A stretch of DNA of 57,209 nucleotides from Chromatiales bacterium (GTDB lineage Bacteria; Pseudomonadota; Gammaproteobacteria; Chromatiales; Chromatiaceae), in NCBI GenBank assembly GCA_028284585.1, contig JANQRK010000007.1, forward strand, positions 1 to 57,209, given 5' to 3'. Positions within the stretch are counted from its first letter, which is position 1. Every line of letters begins with the position of its first letter. The notes under the pieces were generated by a model. It worked only from the letters and a program-made list of their open reading frames with translations. It was not told where the DNA came from and did no database searches. Below, piece after piece: positions 41,518 to 52,273 of the stretch. Both the position numbers and the translations under genes were made by a program.

Positions 41518-41659
41518 GTCGCAAGCATAGACGCTTGGCGAAACAATTCGAGGCGTCCATCGCGAGTGCCAGCAACCCAACGTCTATCCGACATGGCTGG
41601 GGCACCAACCAAAGCCCCAGGAAGTTCTCGTTCACACGATCTCAGGAGTGACCGGCGAA

Positions 41660-42043
41660 ATGGGCCGCGAAATTATCAGTACAGACCAGGCACCGCAGGC
41701 GATTGGCACTTACTCACAGGCCGTCAGGGTCGGTAGTACCGTCTACCTGTCGGGCCAGATCGCGCTTGATCCGCAATCGATGACGCTGGTCGAGGGCGAT
41801 ACCGAGGCCGAGGTGCGGCGCGTATTTGAGAATCTACAAGCCGTCGCCCGCGCGGCCGGTGGCAGTCTCGATGATACGGTCAAGCTGAACGTATTCTTGG
41901 TCGATCTGGCGCACTTTGCCCTGGTAAATCGGGTGATGGCGGAGTACTTCCAAGAGCCCTATCCGGCGCGTGCGGCGATCGGCGTTGCCTCTTTGCCGCG
42001 CGGCGCCAATGTCGAAATGGACGGCATCCTCGAACTCGGTTGA
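41660..42043 (+). CDS. RidA-family deaminase
   Basis: A 127-residue Rid/YjgF/UK114 protein with the diagnostic start [21 protein letters not shown] and C-terminal [18 protein letters not shown]. The Arg in PARAAIG is the imine-substrate-binding residue. RidA hydrolyses reactive 2-aminoacrylate and related imines formed by PLP enzymes. ATG 41660 follows CAGGAG by about 11 bases; GTG 41648 is also in frame but lies too close to it. The gene stands alone, diverging from the small lipoprotein gene. Confidence 0.92.
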   Translation: MGREIISTDQAPQAIGTYSQAVRVGSTVYLSGQIALDPQSMTLVEGDTEAEVRRVFENLQAVARAAGGSLDDTVKLNVFLVDLAHFALVNRVMAEYFQEPYPARAAIGVASLPRGANVEMDGILELG

Positions 42044-42420
42044 GACCCTATTCGACCGCGGCGGATTCCGTGCTCTCTGATGCAGCGTTGCGCCAATGGC
42101 GGCAATGAAGTCTCGACGGTTGGGCGAAAGATGTGGCTGGTCGTGGCTCGCTGTGGATGATCACCTTGCCGCGACCGCCCATCCGGCGTGTACTACTAGG
42201 CGCTCACTTGTGGCCAGACGTTGCGCTCAGCTTTCGATCTGATCGGCCTGTCTTGATCCGAGTTAAGTAAACCGCAAGTTCTCATTGTGCCAAAAAGCTA
42301 CCCGAGTGCAGTCTTATCGTATCGGATTTAGTTGTTGCCTCGTCTTTCTCCACTCAAGAATGATGATGTGTTGACGCCTTTGTAGTTGCGGGTTTTCGTT
42401 CCGAGTCGAATTGAAGAAGT
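42044..42420. promoter_or_regulatory. nap upstream region with FNR-like site
   Basis: About 380 bases without a coding region. A partial FNR/DNR-type site TTGAT-N4-GTTAA (42253-42266; the second half is a weak match to ATCAA) lies about 155 bases upstream of napE, suggesting anaerobic or nitrogen-oxide control of the nap operon. No strong -35/-10 was recognised. There is no ribosome-binding site just upstream of napE. Confidence 0.4.
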
Positions 42421-42579
42421 ATGCCAAATAACCCCCCGACCGCGACGCGTAAGCAGGAGCTTGGGATCTTTCTCTTTCTCACGATCGTCCTGGCGCCGGT
42501 TGCCGCTGTATCCGTCGTCGGTGGCTATGGACTGGCGGTCTGGCTCTATCAAACCCTTGCTGGCCTGCTGGGGATCTGA
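42421..42579 (+). CDS. napE: NapE, nitrate reductase small membrane subunit
   Basis: A 52-residue single-span protein, with the conserved KQELGIFLFLTIVLAPVAAV and GGYGLAVWLYQ typical of NapE. It is below the size limit of most ORF calls. NapE is a small inner-membrane protein of uncertain role in periplasmic nitrate reduction. It is 2 bases from napD. The start has no clear ribosome-binding site, but the conserved sequence begins here. Confidence 0.85.
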   Translation: MPNNPPTATRKQELGIFLFLTIVLAPVAAVSVVGGYGLAVWLYQTLAGLLGI

Positions 42580-42581
42580 CC

Positions 42582-42881
42582 ATGCCCCCGTCGCACCTTG
42601 ACAGCGGATTCGATAGTGACGTGCATATCGTGAGTTTCGTCGTGCAAGCCGTCGCCGAGTACCTGCCCGAATTGTCCGAAGCCTTGAAGGGCATCGACGG
42701 GGTAGAGGTCCATGCAAGTGATGCTTGCGGAAAACTGATCGTGACGGCCGAGTCTGATTCCGCGCGCGGTGTCTCTGATGTCTTTGATCAGATTCGTGAA
42801 TTACCCGGGGTCCTTGCAGTCAGCCTTGTCTATCACCAGGTCGAAGATCGCGCTGCGCTCGAGCAGGAAATCAAGCCATGA
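42582..42881 (+). CDS. napD: NapD, chaperone of nitrate reductase
   Basis: A 99-residue NapD. The ferredoxin-like fold with [10 protein letters not shown] ... [17 protein letters not shown] ... [16 protein letters not shown] is diagnostic. NapD binds the twin-arginine signal of NapA and helps insert the molybdenum cofactor. Its end overlaps napA by 4 bases (ATGA), the usual tight coupling. Confidence 0.93.
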   Translation: MPPSHLDSGFDSDVHIVSFVVQAVAEYLPELSEALKGIDGVEVHASDACGKLIVTAESDSARGVSDVFDQIRELPGVLAVSLVYHQVEDRAALEQEIKP

Positions 42882-45373
42882 AAACGACACGTCGCGAGTT
42901 CATCAAGGCAACTGCTGTTGCTGCCGCCGCCGCCGCTGCAGGCCTTAGCCTGCCAGGCTTCGCCACCAATCTTGTGACTGATTCGTCTCATACGAAGCTC
43001 ACATGGGCAAAGGCCCCCTGTCGGTTTTGCGGAACCGGTTGTGGGGTAAATGTGGCGGTGAAGGCCGGCAAGGTCGTTGCCACTCACGGAGATATCAACT
43101 CGCCGGTCAATCGCGGGCTGAACTGTGTGAAAGGCTACTTTCTGTCGAAGATCATGTACGGCGAGGATCGCCTAACCACCCCAATGCTACGCATGCGTGA
43201 CGGTAAGTATGACAAGGAGGGTGAGTTCACACCCATCAGCTGGGACGACGCCTTTGACATCATGGCGGAAAAGTACAAGCAAGCGCTGCGGGAGAAGGGC
43301 CCTACCGCTGTAGGTATGTTTGGCTCCGGCCAGTGGACCGTCTGGGAAGGCTATGCGGCAGCCAAGCTCTTCAAGGCCGGCTTTCGCTCGAACAACATAG
43401 ACCCGAATGCCCGTCATTGCATGGCGTCGGCCGTGGGTGGTTTTATGCGTACCTTCGGCATGGACGAACCCATGGGTTGCTATGACGACATAGAGGCAGC
43501 CGAGGCGTTCGTGTTGTGGGGGTCCAATATGGCGGAGATGCATCCGATCCTATGGACGCGGGTTACCGATCGCCGTCTCAGCGCCCCCGATGTAAAGGTT
43601 GCAGTGCTGTCCACGTTCAAGAATCGCGGCTTCGACTTGGCGGATCTGCCCATCGTGTTCACGCCGCAATCGGATTTGGCCATCCTCAACTACATCGCGC
43701 GCTACATCATTCGAAACAACAAAGTGAATCATGACTTTGTTGCAAAGCATACGACCTTCAAGCGCGGCAATACGGATATCGGCTATGGGCTTCGGCCAGA
43801 GCATCCGTTGCAGCAGAAGGCGGCCAACGCCGACGCTGCCGGTGGTGCTGCGCCGATGAGCTTCGAGGAGTTCGCCGCCTTTGTCGATGACTATACGGCT
43901 GAGTATGTCGAAGGCATTTCCGGTGTATCACGCGAGAAACTCGATGAACTGGCTGAGCTCTATGCCGATCCCAAGCGTAGGGTCGTTTCCTTCTGGACCA
44001 TGGGTTTCAATCAGCACACGCGGGGTGTGTGGTGCAACAACCTCATCTATAACATTCACCTTCTGACCGGCAAGATCGCGACTCCGGGCAACAGTCCCTT
44101 CTCTCTGACGGGACAACCTTCGGCCTGCGGTACGGCACGCGAGGTGGGCACTTTCGCGCATCGCTTGCCTGCTGATCTAGTCGTCAAGAAGAAGGAACAT
44201 CGCGACATCGCCGAAAGGATCTGGAAGTTGCCCGAGGGCACGATTCCCGACAAGCCGGGTTATCACGCCGTGCTACAGAATCGCATGCTGCGCGACGGCA
44301 AGCTGAACGCTTACTGGGTGCAGGTGAACAACAATATGCAAGCGGCGCCGAACATCCAACAAGAGGGCCTACCGGGATACCGCAATCCCGAGAATTTCAT
44401 CGTGGTATCGGATGCCTATCCGACGGTCACCGCGCAGGCGGCCGACCTGGTGTTGCCAACGGCCATGTGGGTCGAAAAGGAAGGGGCTTATGGCAATGCT
44501 GAGCGGCGTACGCAGTTCTGGCATCAGATGGTGGATGCACCCGGGGAATCGCGGTCCGACCTTTGGCAGGTGATGGAATTCTCGAAGCGCTTTACCACGG
44601 ATGAGGTGTGGCCGGCCGGTTTGCTCGACGCCAACCCTGAGTACAGGGGCAAGACACTGTTTGATGTCTTGTTTCGCAACGGTCAGGTAGACCGTTATCC
44701 GCTCTCCGAGCGCAATACGGATTACCAGAACCAGGAGGCGGATCACTTCGGTTTTTATGTACAGAAAGGCCTGTTCGAAGAATACGCGCAGTTTGGTCGT
44801 GGGCATGCGCATGACCTTGCCCCATTCGAGGCGTATCACGCCTCCACTGGTTTGCGTTGGCCGGTCGTCGATGGCAAAGAGACCCTCTGGCGTTACAAGG
44901 AGGGCAGTGATCCCTATGTCGAGGAGGGCACTGGGTATCAGTTCTATGGTCATGCCGACAACAAAGCAGTGATCTTCGCGCTGCCTTACGAGCCTGCAGC
45001 GGAGTCACCGGATGAGGAATATCCGTTCTGGTTGTCTACCGGTCGTGTCCTCGAACATTGGCACTCAGGCTCTATGACGCGACGTGTCCCAGAGCTGCAT
45101 CGTGCGTTCCCGCACGCGGTTGTCTACATGCATCCCGATGATGCTAGAGCGGCAGGACTGCGTCGTGGTACCGAGGTTCGGGTCATGTCCCGGCGCGGCG
45201 AGATACGCACCAGGGTGGAAACACGTGGGCGTAACAAGCCGCCTCGCGGCCTGGTTTTTGTGCCCTGGTTCGATGCTAGCCAGCTGATCAACAAGGTCAC
45301 CCTGGATGCGACCGATCCCATATCCAAGCAAACCGATTTCAAGAAATGCGCAGTCAAGATCCTGCGGGTCTGA
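42878..45373 (+). CDS. napA: NapA, periplasmic nitrate reductase catalytic subunit
   Basis: An 831-residue molybdoenzyme, full length for NapA. It has a twin-arginine signal TRREFIKA at residues 4-11, the iron-sulfur motif C48-x2-C51-x3-C55-x27-C83, and the molybdenum-ligand Cys181 in [11 protein letters not shown], with no selenocysteine. It binds bis-MGD and reduces nitrate to nitrite in the periplasm, with electrons from the NapB/NapC cytochromes. The gene order napEDABC lacks napF, napG and napH, so electrons presumably reach NapA only from quinol through NapC. It may balance redox in phototrophic growth, as in other purple bacteria. Confidence 0.97.
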   Translation: MKTTRREFIKATAVAAAAAAAGLSLPGFATNLVTDSSHTKLTWAKAPCRFCGTGCGVNVAVKAGKVVATHGDINSPVNRGLNCVKGYFLSKIMYGEDRLTTPMLRMRDGKYDKEGEFTPISWDDAFDIMAEKYKQALREKGPTAVGMFGSGQWTVWEGYAAAKLFKAGFRSNNIDPNARHCMASAVGGFMRTFGMDEPMGCYDDIEAAEAFVLWGSNMAEMHPILWTRVTDRRLSAPDVKVAVLSTFKNRGFDLADLPIVFTPQSDLAILNYIARYIIRNNKVNHDFVAKHTTFKRGNTDIGYGLRPEHPLQQKAANADAAGGAAPMSFEEFAAFVDDYTAEYVEGISGVSREKLDELAELYADPKRRVVSFWTMGFNQHTRGVWCNNLIYNIHLLTGKIATPGNSPFSLTGQPSACGTAREVGTFAHRLPADLVVKKKEHRDIAERIWKLPEGTIPDKPGYHAVLQNRMLRDGKLNAYWVQVNNNMQAAPNIQQEGLPGYRNPENFIVVSDAYPTVTAQAADLVLPTAMWVEKEGAYGNAERRTQFWHQMVDAPGESRSDLWQVMEFSKRFTTDEVWPAGLLDANPEYRGKTLFDVLFRNGQVDRYPLSERNTDYQNQEADHFGFYVQKGLFEEYAQFGRGHAHDLAPFEAYHASTGLRWPVVDGKETLWRYKEGSDPYVEEGTGYQFYGHADNKAVIFALPYEPAAESPDEEYPFWLSTGRVLEHWHSGSMTRRVPELHRAFPHAVVYMHPDDARAAGLRRGTEVRVMSRRGEIRTRVETRGRNKPPRGLVFVPWFDASQLINKVTLDATDPISKQTDFKKCAVKILRV

Positions 45374-45406
45374 ACGGCGCAGCTGGTAACCGTAGGAATG
45401 CGAAAC

Positions 45407-45853
45407 ATGAAAATAGGGCTGGTTCTGCTCCTCATGCTGTCGTCTGGACTGATGGCGCAGACCTCGATGGATTCGATCGCTACCTTGCGTGGCGACATGC
45501 CGATTGCTGAACAGGCTGCGGCACCGCGCATGGAGCAGGTCGAGAACTTCGACGTGAAACGGCAACGCAGTTATCCAATGCAGCCGCCCACAGTGCCGCA
45601 CAAGATCGACGGATACCAGGTCGACCTGAACCAGAATCGCTGCCTGACCTGTCACAGCCGGCGGGTGACGGAAGTATCACAAGCACCCATGGTGAGCGTC
45701 ACGCATTACATGGATCGCGAAGGCAATTTTCTTGCCGAGGTATCGCCGCGGCGCTATTTCTGTAACCAGTGCCATGTGCCGCTGACCGCGGCCCGACCGC
45801 AGGTGGGCAATGACTTCCAGGACATGGATACGCTGCTCAACAGCACGCAGTAG
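45407..45853 (+). CDS. napB: NapB, di-haem cytochrome c subunit
   Basis: A 148-residue secreted cytochrome with a signal peptide (residues 1-18) and two haem motifs, CLTCH and CNQCH, plus the upstream NapB signature [20 protein letters not shown]. It forms the NapAB complex and passes electrons to the molybdenum site. ATG 45407 is chosen, with AGGA about 9 bases upstream, over ATG 45398. It is followed 29 bases later by napC. Confidence 0.95.
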   Translation: MKIGLVLLLMLSSGLMAQTSMDSIATLRGDMPIAEQAAAPRMEQVENFDVKRQRSYPMQPPTVPHKIDGYQVDLNQNRCLTCHSRRVTEVSQAPMVSVTHYMDREGNFLAEVSPRRYFCNQCHVPLTAARPQVGNDFQDMDTLLNSTQ

Positions 45854-45882
45854 GCCCTGAGCGGGCCGAGGGTGAATTACAA

Positions 45883-46491
45883 ATGCGGACCGCAGTCTCG
45901 AGCGCCTGGCATACGCTCAATCGTCCCAGTCGTTACTTCAGTATTGGTTTTCTAACCATCGGTGGGTTTATCGCCGGTGTGGTCTTTTGGGGTGGATTCA
46001 ATACCGCACTGGAGGCTACCAATACCGAGGCATTCTGCATCAGTTGCCACGAGATGCAGGCTAATCCGTATCAAGAGCTGAAGCCCACTATTCACTACAC
46101 GAATCGATCCGGTGTCCGGGCGACATGTCCCGATTGCCATGTACCCCACGAGTGGACCAACAAAATAGCGCGCAAGATGGAGGCCTCCAAGGAGGTTTGG
46201 GGCGCAGTATTTGGCACCATTAACACGCGCGAGAAATATCTCGCTAAACGCAAGACGTTGGCACAGCGTGAGTGGACGCGTCTAAAGGCGAATGACTCCC
46301 TGGAATGCCGCAATTGCCATGATTTCGAATACATGGACTTTACTCGACAGAGCAAACGTGCCGAACAATCCCATTCCACTATCTTGGCTAGCGGTGAAAT
46401 GACCTGCATTGACTGTCATAAGGGTATTGCGCATGAGTTGCCTGATATGCGGGGTATCGATCTGGGTGCACCAAACAGCGATACTAGATGA
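45883..46491 (+). CDS. napC: NapC, tetra-haem quinol dehydrogenase
   Basis: A 202-residue NapC/NirT-family protein. One N-terminal membrane span (about residues 18-38) anchors it in the inner membrane. Four haem c motifs are seen: CISCH (52-56), CPDCH (82-86), CRNCH (142-146) and CIDCH (175-179). It oxidises quinol and reduces NapAB. It is the last gene of the nap operon; no clear terminator follows in the 116-base gap to the convergent glutathione reductase gene. Confidence 0.95.
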   Translation: MRTAVSSAWHTLNRPSRYFSIGFLTIGGFIAGVVFWGGFNTALEATNTEAFCISCHEMQANPYQELKPTIHYTNRSGVRATCPDCHVPHEWTNKIARKMEASKEVWGAVFGTINTREKYLAKRKTLAQREWTRLKANDSLECRNCHDFEYMDFTRQSKRAEQSHSTILASGEMTCIDCHKGIAHELPDMRGIDLGAPNSDTR

Positions 46492-46607
46492 CTTGCGGTA
46501 CAGATGTGCTGGGTCCGGCTGGCCAGATAGGCTCCGGACTCGAACAACACCAAGCCGCTATTTGTTCTCCATGAATCGGTTTTTTCCGGGCCGGTACGGT
46601 AGCGACG

Positions 46608-48011
46608 TCAGCACGATTCTTTCCACTCCATGCCGGTATCGATACCGTGGCGGGCGTCCGGCTCCGCCACCTTCATGGTCACGAGTTCCTCGGCGCTGGT
46701 GGGATGCAGAGCGATTGTACGGTCGAGGTCGGTCTTGGTCGCACCCATCCGCACCGCGACCGCGAACCCCTGCAGCATTTCGTCTGCGTTGTCGCCGACC
46801 AGGTGAATGCCCACGACCTGTTGGTCGGGGCCGGTACAGACCAATTTCATCGCCGTGCTCGCGCCGTGCTCTGACAGCGCATGGCGCATGGGCGTGAAGT
46901 CGGTCTTATACACCTTGACCTCGGTGTGTCTCGCGTGCGCTTGTTGTTCGGTGAGACCGACTGCGCCAATGGGCGGGTGGGAAAACACCACGCTCGGGAT
47001 GTTGGCATACTCGACCCGGTTGTCTACTTGGCCGTCGAATAGACGGGCCGCGAGACGGCGCCCCGCGGCTATTGCAACCGGGGTCAATGGCGCCCGCCCG
47101 GTGATGTCGCCGAGCGCATAGATCCCATCGATGTTGGTATTCTGATATTCGTCGGTCGGTACGATGCCGTTGGCGCGTGTCTCCACACCGGCCTTTCCCA
47201 GACCGAGTTCCTCGGTGTTGGGCGCCCGACCGACCGCCCAAATCACTTGGTCGAAGCCCTCCAGGCGCTGACCATCGCTGGCGTCAAGTGCGATGCCCGA
47301 ATCGGTGCGCACCAGGCCGGTTACCTTTACGCACATCTGCAGCTCGATGCCCTGCTTGCGCATCTCGTCCATCAGGACGGTGCCGAGCATCTCATCAAAC
47401 GTCTTTAGGACACGCGGGCCGGACCCCACGAGCGTGACCTGTGAGCCGAGTGCCTGCAGCACGCCGGCCAGTTCGACTCCAATGTATCCAGAACCAATGA
47501 TGGCTACCCGTTGCGGCTGTTCGCGCAGTGCGAAAAAACCGTCTGAGGTGATGCCGAGTTCGGCGCCGGGCATAGTGGGCACGATCGGTCGTCCACCGGT
47601 CGCGATCGCGATGTGCTCGGCAGTGAATTGCTGGCCGTAAACCTCGATCCTGTGGGCATCGACGAAATGGGCCTGCCCGGCTATTTGTTCGATACCGCGT
47701 TCAACCAAATAGCCGTCCCAGAAGCGGCGGATGTCCTCGATGTACTCCTGCCGTCGCTGCACGAGCTTTGCCCAGTCGGTTCGGCCACGCTGGGCCGGGA
47801 TGCCGAAGTCTGCGGCGTCGTCGACTGCATGCGCCAGATGAGCGGCGTACCACATGATCTTCTTGGGTACGCAACCGGCGTTGACGCAGGTTCCGCCGAT
47901 CTCGGCGGCTTCGACTAGGGCAACCCGTTTGCCAAACCGGGCCGCCTCCTCGGCGACTGCCAGGCCACCGCTTCCCCCGCCGATGGCGATGAGGTCGAAA
48001 TCTGTGCTCAT
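46608..48011 (-). CDS. gor: Glutathione-disulfide reductase
   Basis: A 467-residue flavoprotein with the redox-active disulfide C42-VNAG-C47 in [13 protein letters not shown], the FAD-binding [19 protein letters not shown] at the start, an NAD(P)-binding [15 protein letters not shown], and the C-terminal catalytic pair [11 protein letters not shown]. It reduces oxidised glutathione with NADPH. The start is ATG 48011 with GGAG about 11 bases upstream; the longer frame to 48113 has no support. The gene is convergent with the nap operon. Confidence 0.92.
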   Translation of the reverse strand: MSTDFDLIAIGGGSGGLAVAEEAARFGKRVALVEAAEIGGTCVNAGCVPKKIMWYAAHLAHAVDDAADFGIPAQRGRTDWAKLVQRRQEYIEDIRRFWDGYLVERGIEQIAGQAHFVDAHRIEVYGQQFTAEHIAIATGGRPIVPTMPGAELGITSDGFFALREQPQRVAIIGSGYIGVELAGVLQALGSQVTLVGSGPRVLKTFDEMLGTVLMDEMRKQGIELQMCVKVTGLVRTDSGIALDASDGQRLEGFDQVIWAVGRAPNTEELGLGKAGVETRANGIVPTDEYQNTNIDGIYALGDITGRAPLTPVAIAAGRRLAARLFDGQVDNRVEYANIPSVVFSHPPIGAVGLTEQQAHARHTEVKVYKTDFTPMRHALSEHGASTAMKLVCTGPDQQVVGIHLVGDNADEMLQGFAVAVRMGATKTDLDRTIALHPTSAEELVTMKVAEPDARHGIDTGMEWKESC

Positions 48012-48388
48012 TGTGGATTTGCTCCGGATCGCGAGATCACGTCTTGGATAACCAGACCCAGCCGTGGCATGTTTCATTTCGATTAGCCGTCGCAATGTGC
48101 TGGCCATAGACAAATACTGGCCATGACAGGCTAGGCGCCGGCTATCGCGCGCAGAGTGGCCGCATTGTAGACGCGTTCACGTTGGCCAGCATCAAAGGCA
48201 TGACCGATGGTGGAAGTCGATTTCTCAAAAAAAGGGCTGGATAGCGAGTCGCGTAGGCATTGTAGGGCGAGTGCTGCTCTGCCGCGGCGTCCTTTTCTGA
48301 CCCAGGTCGCAACCAGGCCCGGCAAGCGTTCTCGTCGGTCAGATTTACCGGTAGACTGCGCGGACATTTTTCCACAGTGGACTGCACG
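48012..48388. other. Divergent spacer, no gene recognised
   Basis: About 380 bases between the divergent glutathione reductase and IalB-like genes. No coding region is convincing; a long reverse frame (48131-48853) runs over the next gene and is rejected. TTCCACAGTGG just before the IalB-like start may be part of its leader. Confidence 0.4.
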
Positions 48389-48916
48389 ATGCGAAATATT
48401 CTGCTCAAGCTTCTCCCAACCTTGGTCGGCTTGTGGCTGGTCGCCCCAGTGGCCTTGGCCGAAAAGTCTGAGTCCGCGGCCGCAAAGCCTGACTTTCCGA
48501 CCTACGGCGATTGGGGATACAAGTGCGATAAATCGCCGGATGGCGAACAAGAGCTGTGCTACGTTTTCCAGAACGTCACTAAGAAAGACTCCGGCCAAAT
48601 GGTGCTTGGCGTGCGCCTCGCGTATCGCGAGGGCAGTGCGGATCCAATGATCGTCGTGACTGTCCCACTGGGCTCGCTGTTGCCACCGGGTGCTGCGTTG
48701 ACCATGGACGGGACAGAGCCGCTCAAACTGACCTACTTCCTGTGTGCCCAAGATGGCTGCACAACGATCGCCGCGCCGGTACCCGATACTATGGTCAAGG
48801 CGATGAAGAAGGGTGAACAGGCGGTGGTCAGGGTGGCGGCGCCGAACCAGCAAGTAGTCGGTCTGCCGTTGTCGCTGAAGGGCTTCACCAAGGCCATGGC
48901 TAGCCTGAAGAAGTAG
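48389..48916 (+). CDS. Invasion-associated locus B (IalB) family protein
   Basis: A 175-residue secreted protein with a signal peptide (cleavage after VALA near residue 24) and the IalB fold: FPTYGDWGYKCDKSPDGEQELCYVFQ, GVRLAY, PLGSLLPPG and CAQDGCTTIA with Cys pairs likely in disulfides. IalB proteins are periplasmic or surface proteins of unclear role outside pathogens. ATG 48389 is chosen; GTG 48377 is an alternative. It is convergent with the YjbQ gene, 15 bases apart. Confidence 0.85.
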   Translation: MRNILLKLLPTLVGLWLVAPVALAEKSESAAAKPDFPTYGDWGYKCDKSPDGEQELCYVFQNVTKKDSGQMVLGVRLAYREGSADPMIVVTVPLGSLLPPGAALTMDGTEPLKLTYFLCAQDGCTTIAAPVPDTMVKAMKKGEQAVVRVAAPNQQVVGLPLSLKGFTKAMASLKK

Positions 48917-48931
48917 TCGCCGCCTGCCGAA

Positions 48932-49345
48932 TCAGTCGCGCAGGGTCACCACTACCTGGCGTTGGTGCGGATGGTCGCGGTGTTCGTATAGATAGATCCC
49001 TTGCCAGGTGCCGAGTGCGCAGTTGCCGTGGCTGATCGGTAGCGTCAGCTCGATCTGGGTGAGGACCGAGCGGATATGGGCCGGCATATCGTCGGGACCT
49101 TCGAGCCGGTGCTGATATACCGGGTCGCCGTCTGGCGCCAGGCGGGACAAAAACTGCTCCAGGTCCTCGCGTACTGTTGGGTCGGCGTTTTCGCATACGA
49201 TCAGTGATGCGCTGGTATGTTGCAGAAACAGGTGGCATAGCCCCTTCTGGATGCCTGCATTGCGTATGACCGCCTGTACTTGCTCGGTGATCTCGTAGGT
49301 GCCGCGCCCGCGGGTGGTGTGCCGAATCGTTTCCTGAAAAGTCAT
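48932..49345 (-). CDS. yjbQ: YjbQ-family (UPF0047) protein
   Basis: A 137-residue UPF0047 protein. The pattern GLCHLFLQHTSASLIVCENADP and the C-terminal HGNCALGTWQGIYLYEHRDHPHQRQVVV hold the family's conserved His and Asp residues. YjbQ is reported to have thiamine-phosphate synthase-like activity in E. coli, but its main role is unsettled. The start is ATG 49345, where similarity begins; the longer frame to 49474 is not supported. It diverges from recG. Confidence 0.85.
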   Translation of the reverse strand: MTFQETIRHTTRGRGTYEITEQVQAVIRNAGIQKGLCHLFLQHTSASLIVCENADPTVREDLEQFLSRLAPDGDPVYQHRLEGPDDMPAHIRSVLTQIELTLPISHGNCALGTWQGIYLYEHRDHPHQRQVVVTLRD

Positions 49346-49539
49346 GTTGGTGTCCGTTTGCCGTGCCATCTGGGCAGCATGGTCTCCGTCCGCTGCACGC
49401 AAGGCAATCCCGGAGTTGGCAAGAAGCGGGTGGTCTGCCGCTCTACCCACAGTCCCCTTCTGCGATCCATCCAAACCGACGGCGGTAAATTGCTCTATCT
49501 CGGCTTGTTGGCGAATCGGGCGTTCCGTATCCTGCGGTC

Positions 49540-51627
49540 GTGGCCAACTCTTCGCCTAGCCTCGCCGACACACCGGTTACGGTACTTAAGGGCGTCGGAC
49601 CGAAGCATGCCGAGCGCTTGATGCGCCTTGGAATCCACAGTGTCCAGGACCTGCTGTTCCATCTCCCGGTGCGTTACCAAGACCGTACCCGTGTGGTGCC
49701 TATAGGCAGTCTGCGCCTCGGCGACCAGGCGGTGATCCAAGGAGAGGTCGAATTGGCCGACATTCGCTTTGGACGCCGCCGCTCACTGTTGGTTCGGTTG
49801 GCCGATGGTAGCGGCAGCATAAGCTTGCGTTTCTTCTACTTCAGCAGTGCGCAGCAGGTGGCGATGGGGCGTGGCGCTTGTCTGCGCTGTTTCGGCGAGG
49901 TGCGCAACGGCCCGGCCGGGTATGAGTTGGTGCATCCGGAAGTACAGTGCATCGCCGAGGGGCAGGCCGCCGAAGTCGAGCAGGCATTGACCCCGATCTA
50001 TCCGACCACCGAGGGGATGCACCAGCTTACCTGGCGCGACCTCACCGGCCGGGCGCTCGAACTACTGGAGGACGGTGGCTTGCAGGAGTGGCTGCCGGTG
50101 GACATCTTGCGCGAGCATGGTCTGCAGCCGCTGGCTGCCGCGGTGCGGCTGTTGCATAGGCCACCGCCCGATCAGTCGCGGCAAGTGTTGTCTGAGCACG
50201 GTCACCCGGCACAGCGTCGTCTGGCCTTCGAAGAGTTGCTCGCCCATCAGCTCAGCCTGCGAATGCTGCGGCAGCGCCGACGTCAGAGTGCGGCGCCGTC
50301 CTTGCTCGGTGATCGGCGCCTGCAGCAGCGTTTGCTGGCTGCGCTGCCGTTCGCATTAACCGCGGCCCAACAGCGGGTGCTCACACAATTGCGCGACGAT
50401 CTGGCGCAAACGCAGCCAGCACTGCGTCTGGTGCAGGGCGATGTGGGTTCGGGTAAGACGGTGGTTGCCGCATTGGCCGCGCTACATTGCGTCGAGGCCG
50501 GCTACCAAGTGGCCTTGATGGCCCCGACTGAGCTGCTTGCTGAACAGCACTGGAGCAACTTTGCGGATTGGCTGGATCCGCTCGGAGTGGCACTCGGGCG
50601 GCTGAGCGGTCGGGCGCGCGGCCGGCGGCGCGCAGCGACCCTGCAGGGTTTGGGCGATGGCCAGCTCCAGCTGGTGGTTGGGACCCATGCGCTGTTTCAG
50701 GAAGATGTCGTTTTCAATCGCCTTGGGCTGGTGATCGTCGACGAACAACATCGTTTCGGGGTCCACCAGCGCCTCGCGCTGCGCGAGAAGGGTGCGGCGG
50801 GCCGCATCCCGCATCAAATCGTGATGACCGCGACCCCAATTCCACGCACCTTGGCGATGACGGCCTATGCCGATCTCGATCTGTCGGTGATCGACGAGCT
50901 GCCACCTGGTCGTACGCCGGTGTCGACCGTGGTGATCGCCGATGCTCGACGTGACCAAGTGGTCGAACGCGTCGCCCTGGCCTGCCGTGGGGGGCGCCAA
51001 GCCTACTGGGTCTGTACCCTGATCGAGGAGTCCGAGGCACTGCAGTGCGAGGCCGCAGAAGATACAGCGGCGGCCTTGCATGAAGCGCTGACAGGGTTGC
51101 GGATCGGGTTGGTCCATGGACGCCTGAAGGCGGCCGAGAGGCAGGCAGTGATGGATGACTTCAAGGCGGGCGAAATAGACCTGTTGGTCGCCACAACAGT
51201 TATCGAAGTTGGCGTGGACGTACCCAATGCCAGCCTAATGGTGATCGAGAATGCGGAGCGCCTCGGTCTCTCGCAGTTACATCAACTGCGCGGGCGGGTC
51301 GGTCGTGGTGCTCAACAGAGTCACTGTGTGTTGATGTACCATCCGCCGCTCGGCGGTATTGCACAGGAGCGTTTGACAGTGATGCGCGAGAGCAACGATG
51401 GCTTCGAGATCGCGCGTCGTGATTTGGAGATTCGCGGCCCCGGTGAGGTGCTGGGTACTCGGCAGACCGGTGAGATGCAGTTTCGTGTCGCTGAACTGCT
51501 GCGTGACCAGGACCTGGTGCCCGATGTGCGGCGCCTGGCCGATCGGCTTGTCCATGACCACCCGGAGTCTGTGGCCCCGTTGATTCAGCGCTGGGTCGGG
51601 TCTAAGGCACAGTACGCCGTTGTGTGA
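49540..51627 (+). CDS. recG: ATP-dependent DNA helicase RecG
   Basis: A 695-residue helicase. An N-terminal wedge domain (TPVTVLKGVGPKHAERL and FHLPVRYQDRTR) is followed by SF2 motifs: Walker A GDVGSGKT, motif II DEQH, motif III MTATPIPRT and motif VI QLRGRVGRG. RecG remodels stalled replication forks and branch-migrates Holliday junctions. The start is GTG 49540, 20 codons from the first conserved residues. It is followed by ubiC and ubiA on the same strand. Confidence 0.95.
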   Translation: MANSSPSLADTPVTVLKGVGPKHAERLMRLGIHSVQDLLFHLPVRYQDRTRVVPIGSLRLGDQAVIQGEVELADIRFGRRRSLLVRLADGSGSISLRFFYFSSAQQVAMGRGACLRCFGEVRNGPAGYELVHPEVQCIAEGQAAEVEQALTPIYPTTEGMHQLTWRDLTGRALELLEDGGLQEWLPVDILREHGLQPLAAAVRLLHRPPPDQSRQVLSEHGHPAQRRLAFEELLAHQLSLRMLRQRRRQSAAPSLLGDRRLQQRLLAALPFALTAAQQRVLTQLRDDLAQTQPALRLVQGDVGSGKTVVAALAALHCVEAGYQVALMAPTELLAEQHWSNFADWLDPLGVALGRLSGRARGRRRAATLQGLGDGQLQLVVGTHALFQEDVVFNRLGLVIVDEQHRFGVHQRLALREKGAAGRIPHQIVMTATPIPRTLAMTAYADLDLSVIDELPPGRTPVSTVVIADARRDQVVERVALACRGGRQAYWVCTLIEESEALQCEAAEDTAAALHEALTGLRIGLVHGRLKAAERQAVMDDFKAGEIDLLVATTVIEVGVDVPNASLMVIENAERLGLSQLHQLRGRVGRGAQQSHCVLMYHPPLGGIAQERLTVMRESNDGFEIARRDLEIRGPGEVLGTRQTGEMQFRVAELLRDQDLVPDVRRLADRLVHDHPESVAPLIQRWVGSKAQYAVV

Positions 51628-51667
51628 TGGTGCGCTGGGGTAGTTGGTTCGCCCGTGCGATAATCCA

Positions 51668-52273
51668 ATGGTCGCAGCCCTAGACACCGCAATGCTCGGA
51701 CGTCGTCAAACCCGCAGGTTGGCCTTGCGCGAATCTCCTTGGACACCTCTGATCAGCCGCCGCCTACCAGGTGTGAGTACGCGCATGCACGCCTGGTTGC
51801 GCGATCCCGGCTCTTTGACACGCTCGGTGGTCGCCAGCTGCCAGGAAGGCTTCCGCGTCGAGCTGATCCGGCAGACCCGTGGTGAGGCCATGCCCGGTGA
51901 GGCCGCGTTGTTGGCGGCAGGGGCATCACAAGCCAATTTGGTACGCGAGGTACGCCTGTACTGTGGCCGTCAGGCCTGGGTTTTTGCGCGCACCCTGATC
52001 CCGCTGCGCAGCCTGCGCGGGCCGGCCTTCTCGTTGAGTCGGCTCGGTCAGCGTCCGCTCGGCGCGGTGTTGTTTTCCGATCCGACCACGCGGCGGATGT
52101 GCGTCGAGGTGGCGCGGATCACCCCGCGTCACCGCCTGTTTGGGCGTGCCACGGATCATCTCGGCGTCAAACCGGCCGCGATCTATGGACGGCGCACCCT
52201 GTTTGATTATCGCGGGGATCTGATCCTGGTGAACGAGTTGTTCCTTCCCGATATCGGGAGGCTGAGACGGTGA
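51668..52273 (+). CDS. ubiC: Chorismate lyase UbiC
   Basis: A 201-residue chorismate pyruvate-lyase, making 4-hydroxybenzoate and pyruvate for ubiquinone synthesis. The conserved core [10 protein letters not shown] ... [20 protein letters not shown] and the C-terminal VNELFLPDI, with the catalytic Glu and Arg, are present. ATG 51668 is chosen; ATG 51644 is upstream. It overlaps the ubiA GTG start by 4 bases, the common ubiCA arrangement. Confidence 0.92.
   Translation: MVAALDTAMLGRRQTRRLALRESPWTPLISRRLPGVSTRMHAWLRDPGSLTRSVVASCQEGFRVELIRQTRGEAMPGEAALLAAGASQANLVREVRLYCGRQAWVFARTLIPLRSLRGPAFSLSRLGQRPLGAVLFSDPTTRRMCVEVARITPRHRLFGRATDHLGVKPAAIYGRRTLFDYRGDLILVNELFLPDIGRLRR

Noticed and set aside
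42878..45373. Selenocysteine in NapA as a use for SelD
   Set aside because: The frame is uninterrupted and the molybdenum ligand is an ordinary Cys at residue 181, so it is not a selenoprotein.
48131..48853. 240-codon minus-strand ORF over the IalB-like gene
   Set aside because: The plus-strand protein has a signal peptide and the IalB pattern; the reverse frame is Arg/His-rich and unstructured.
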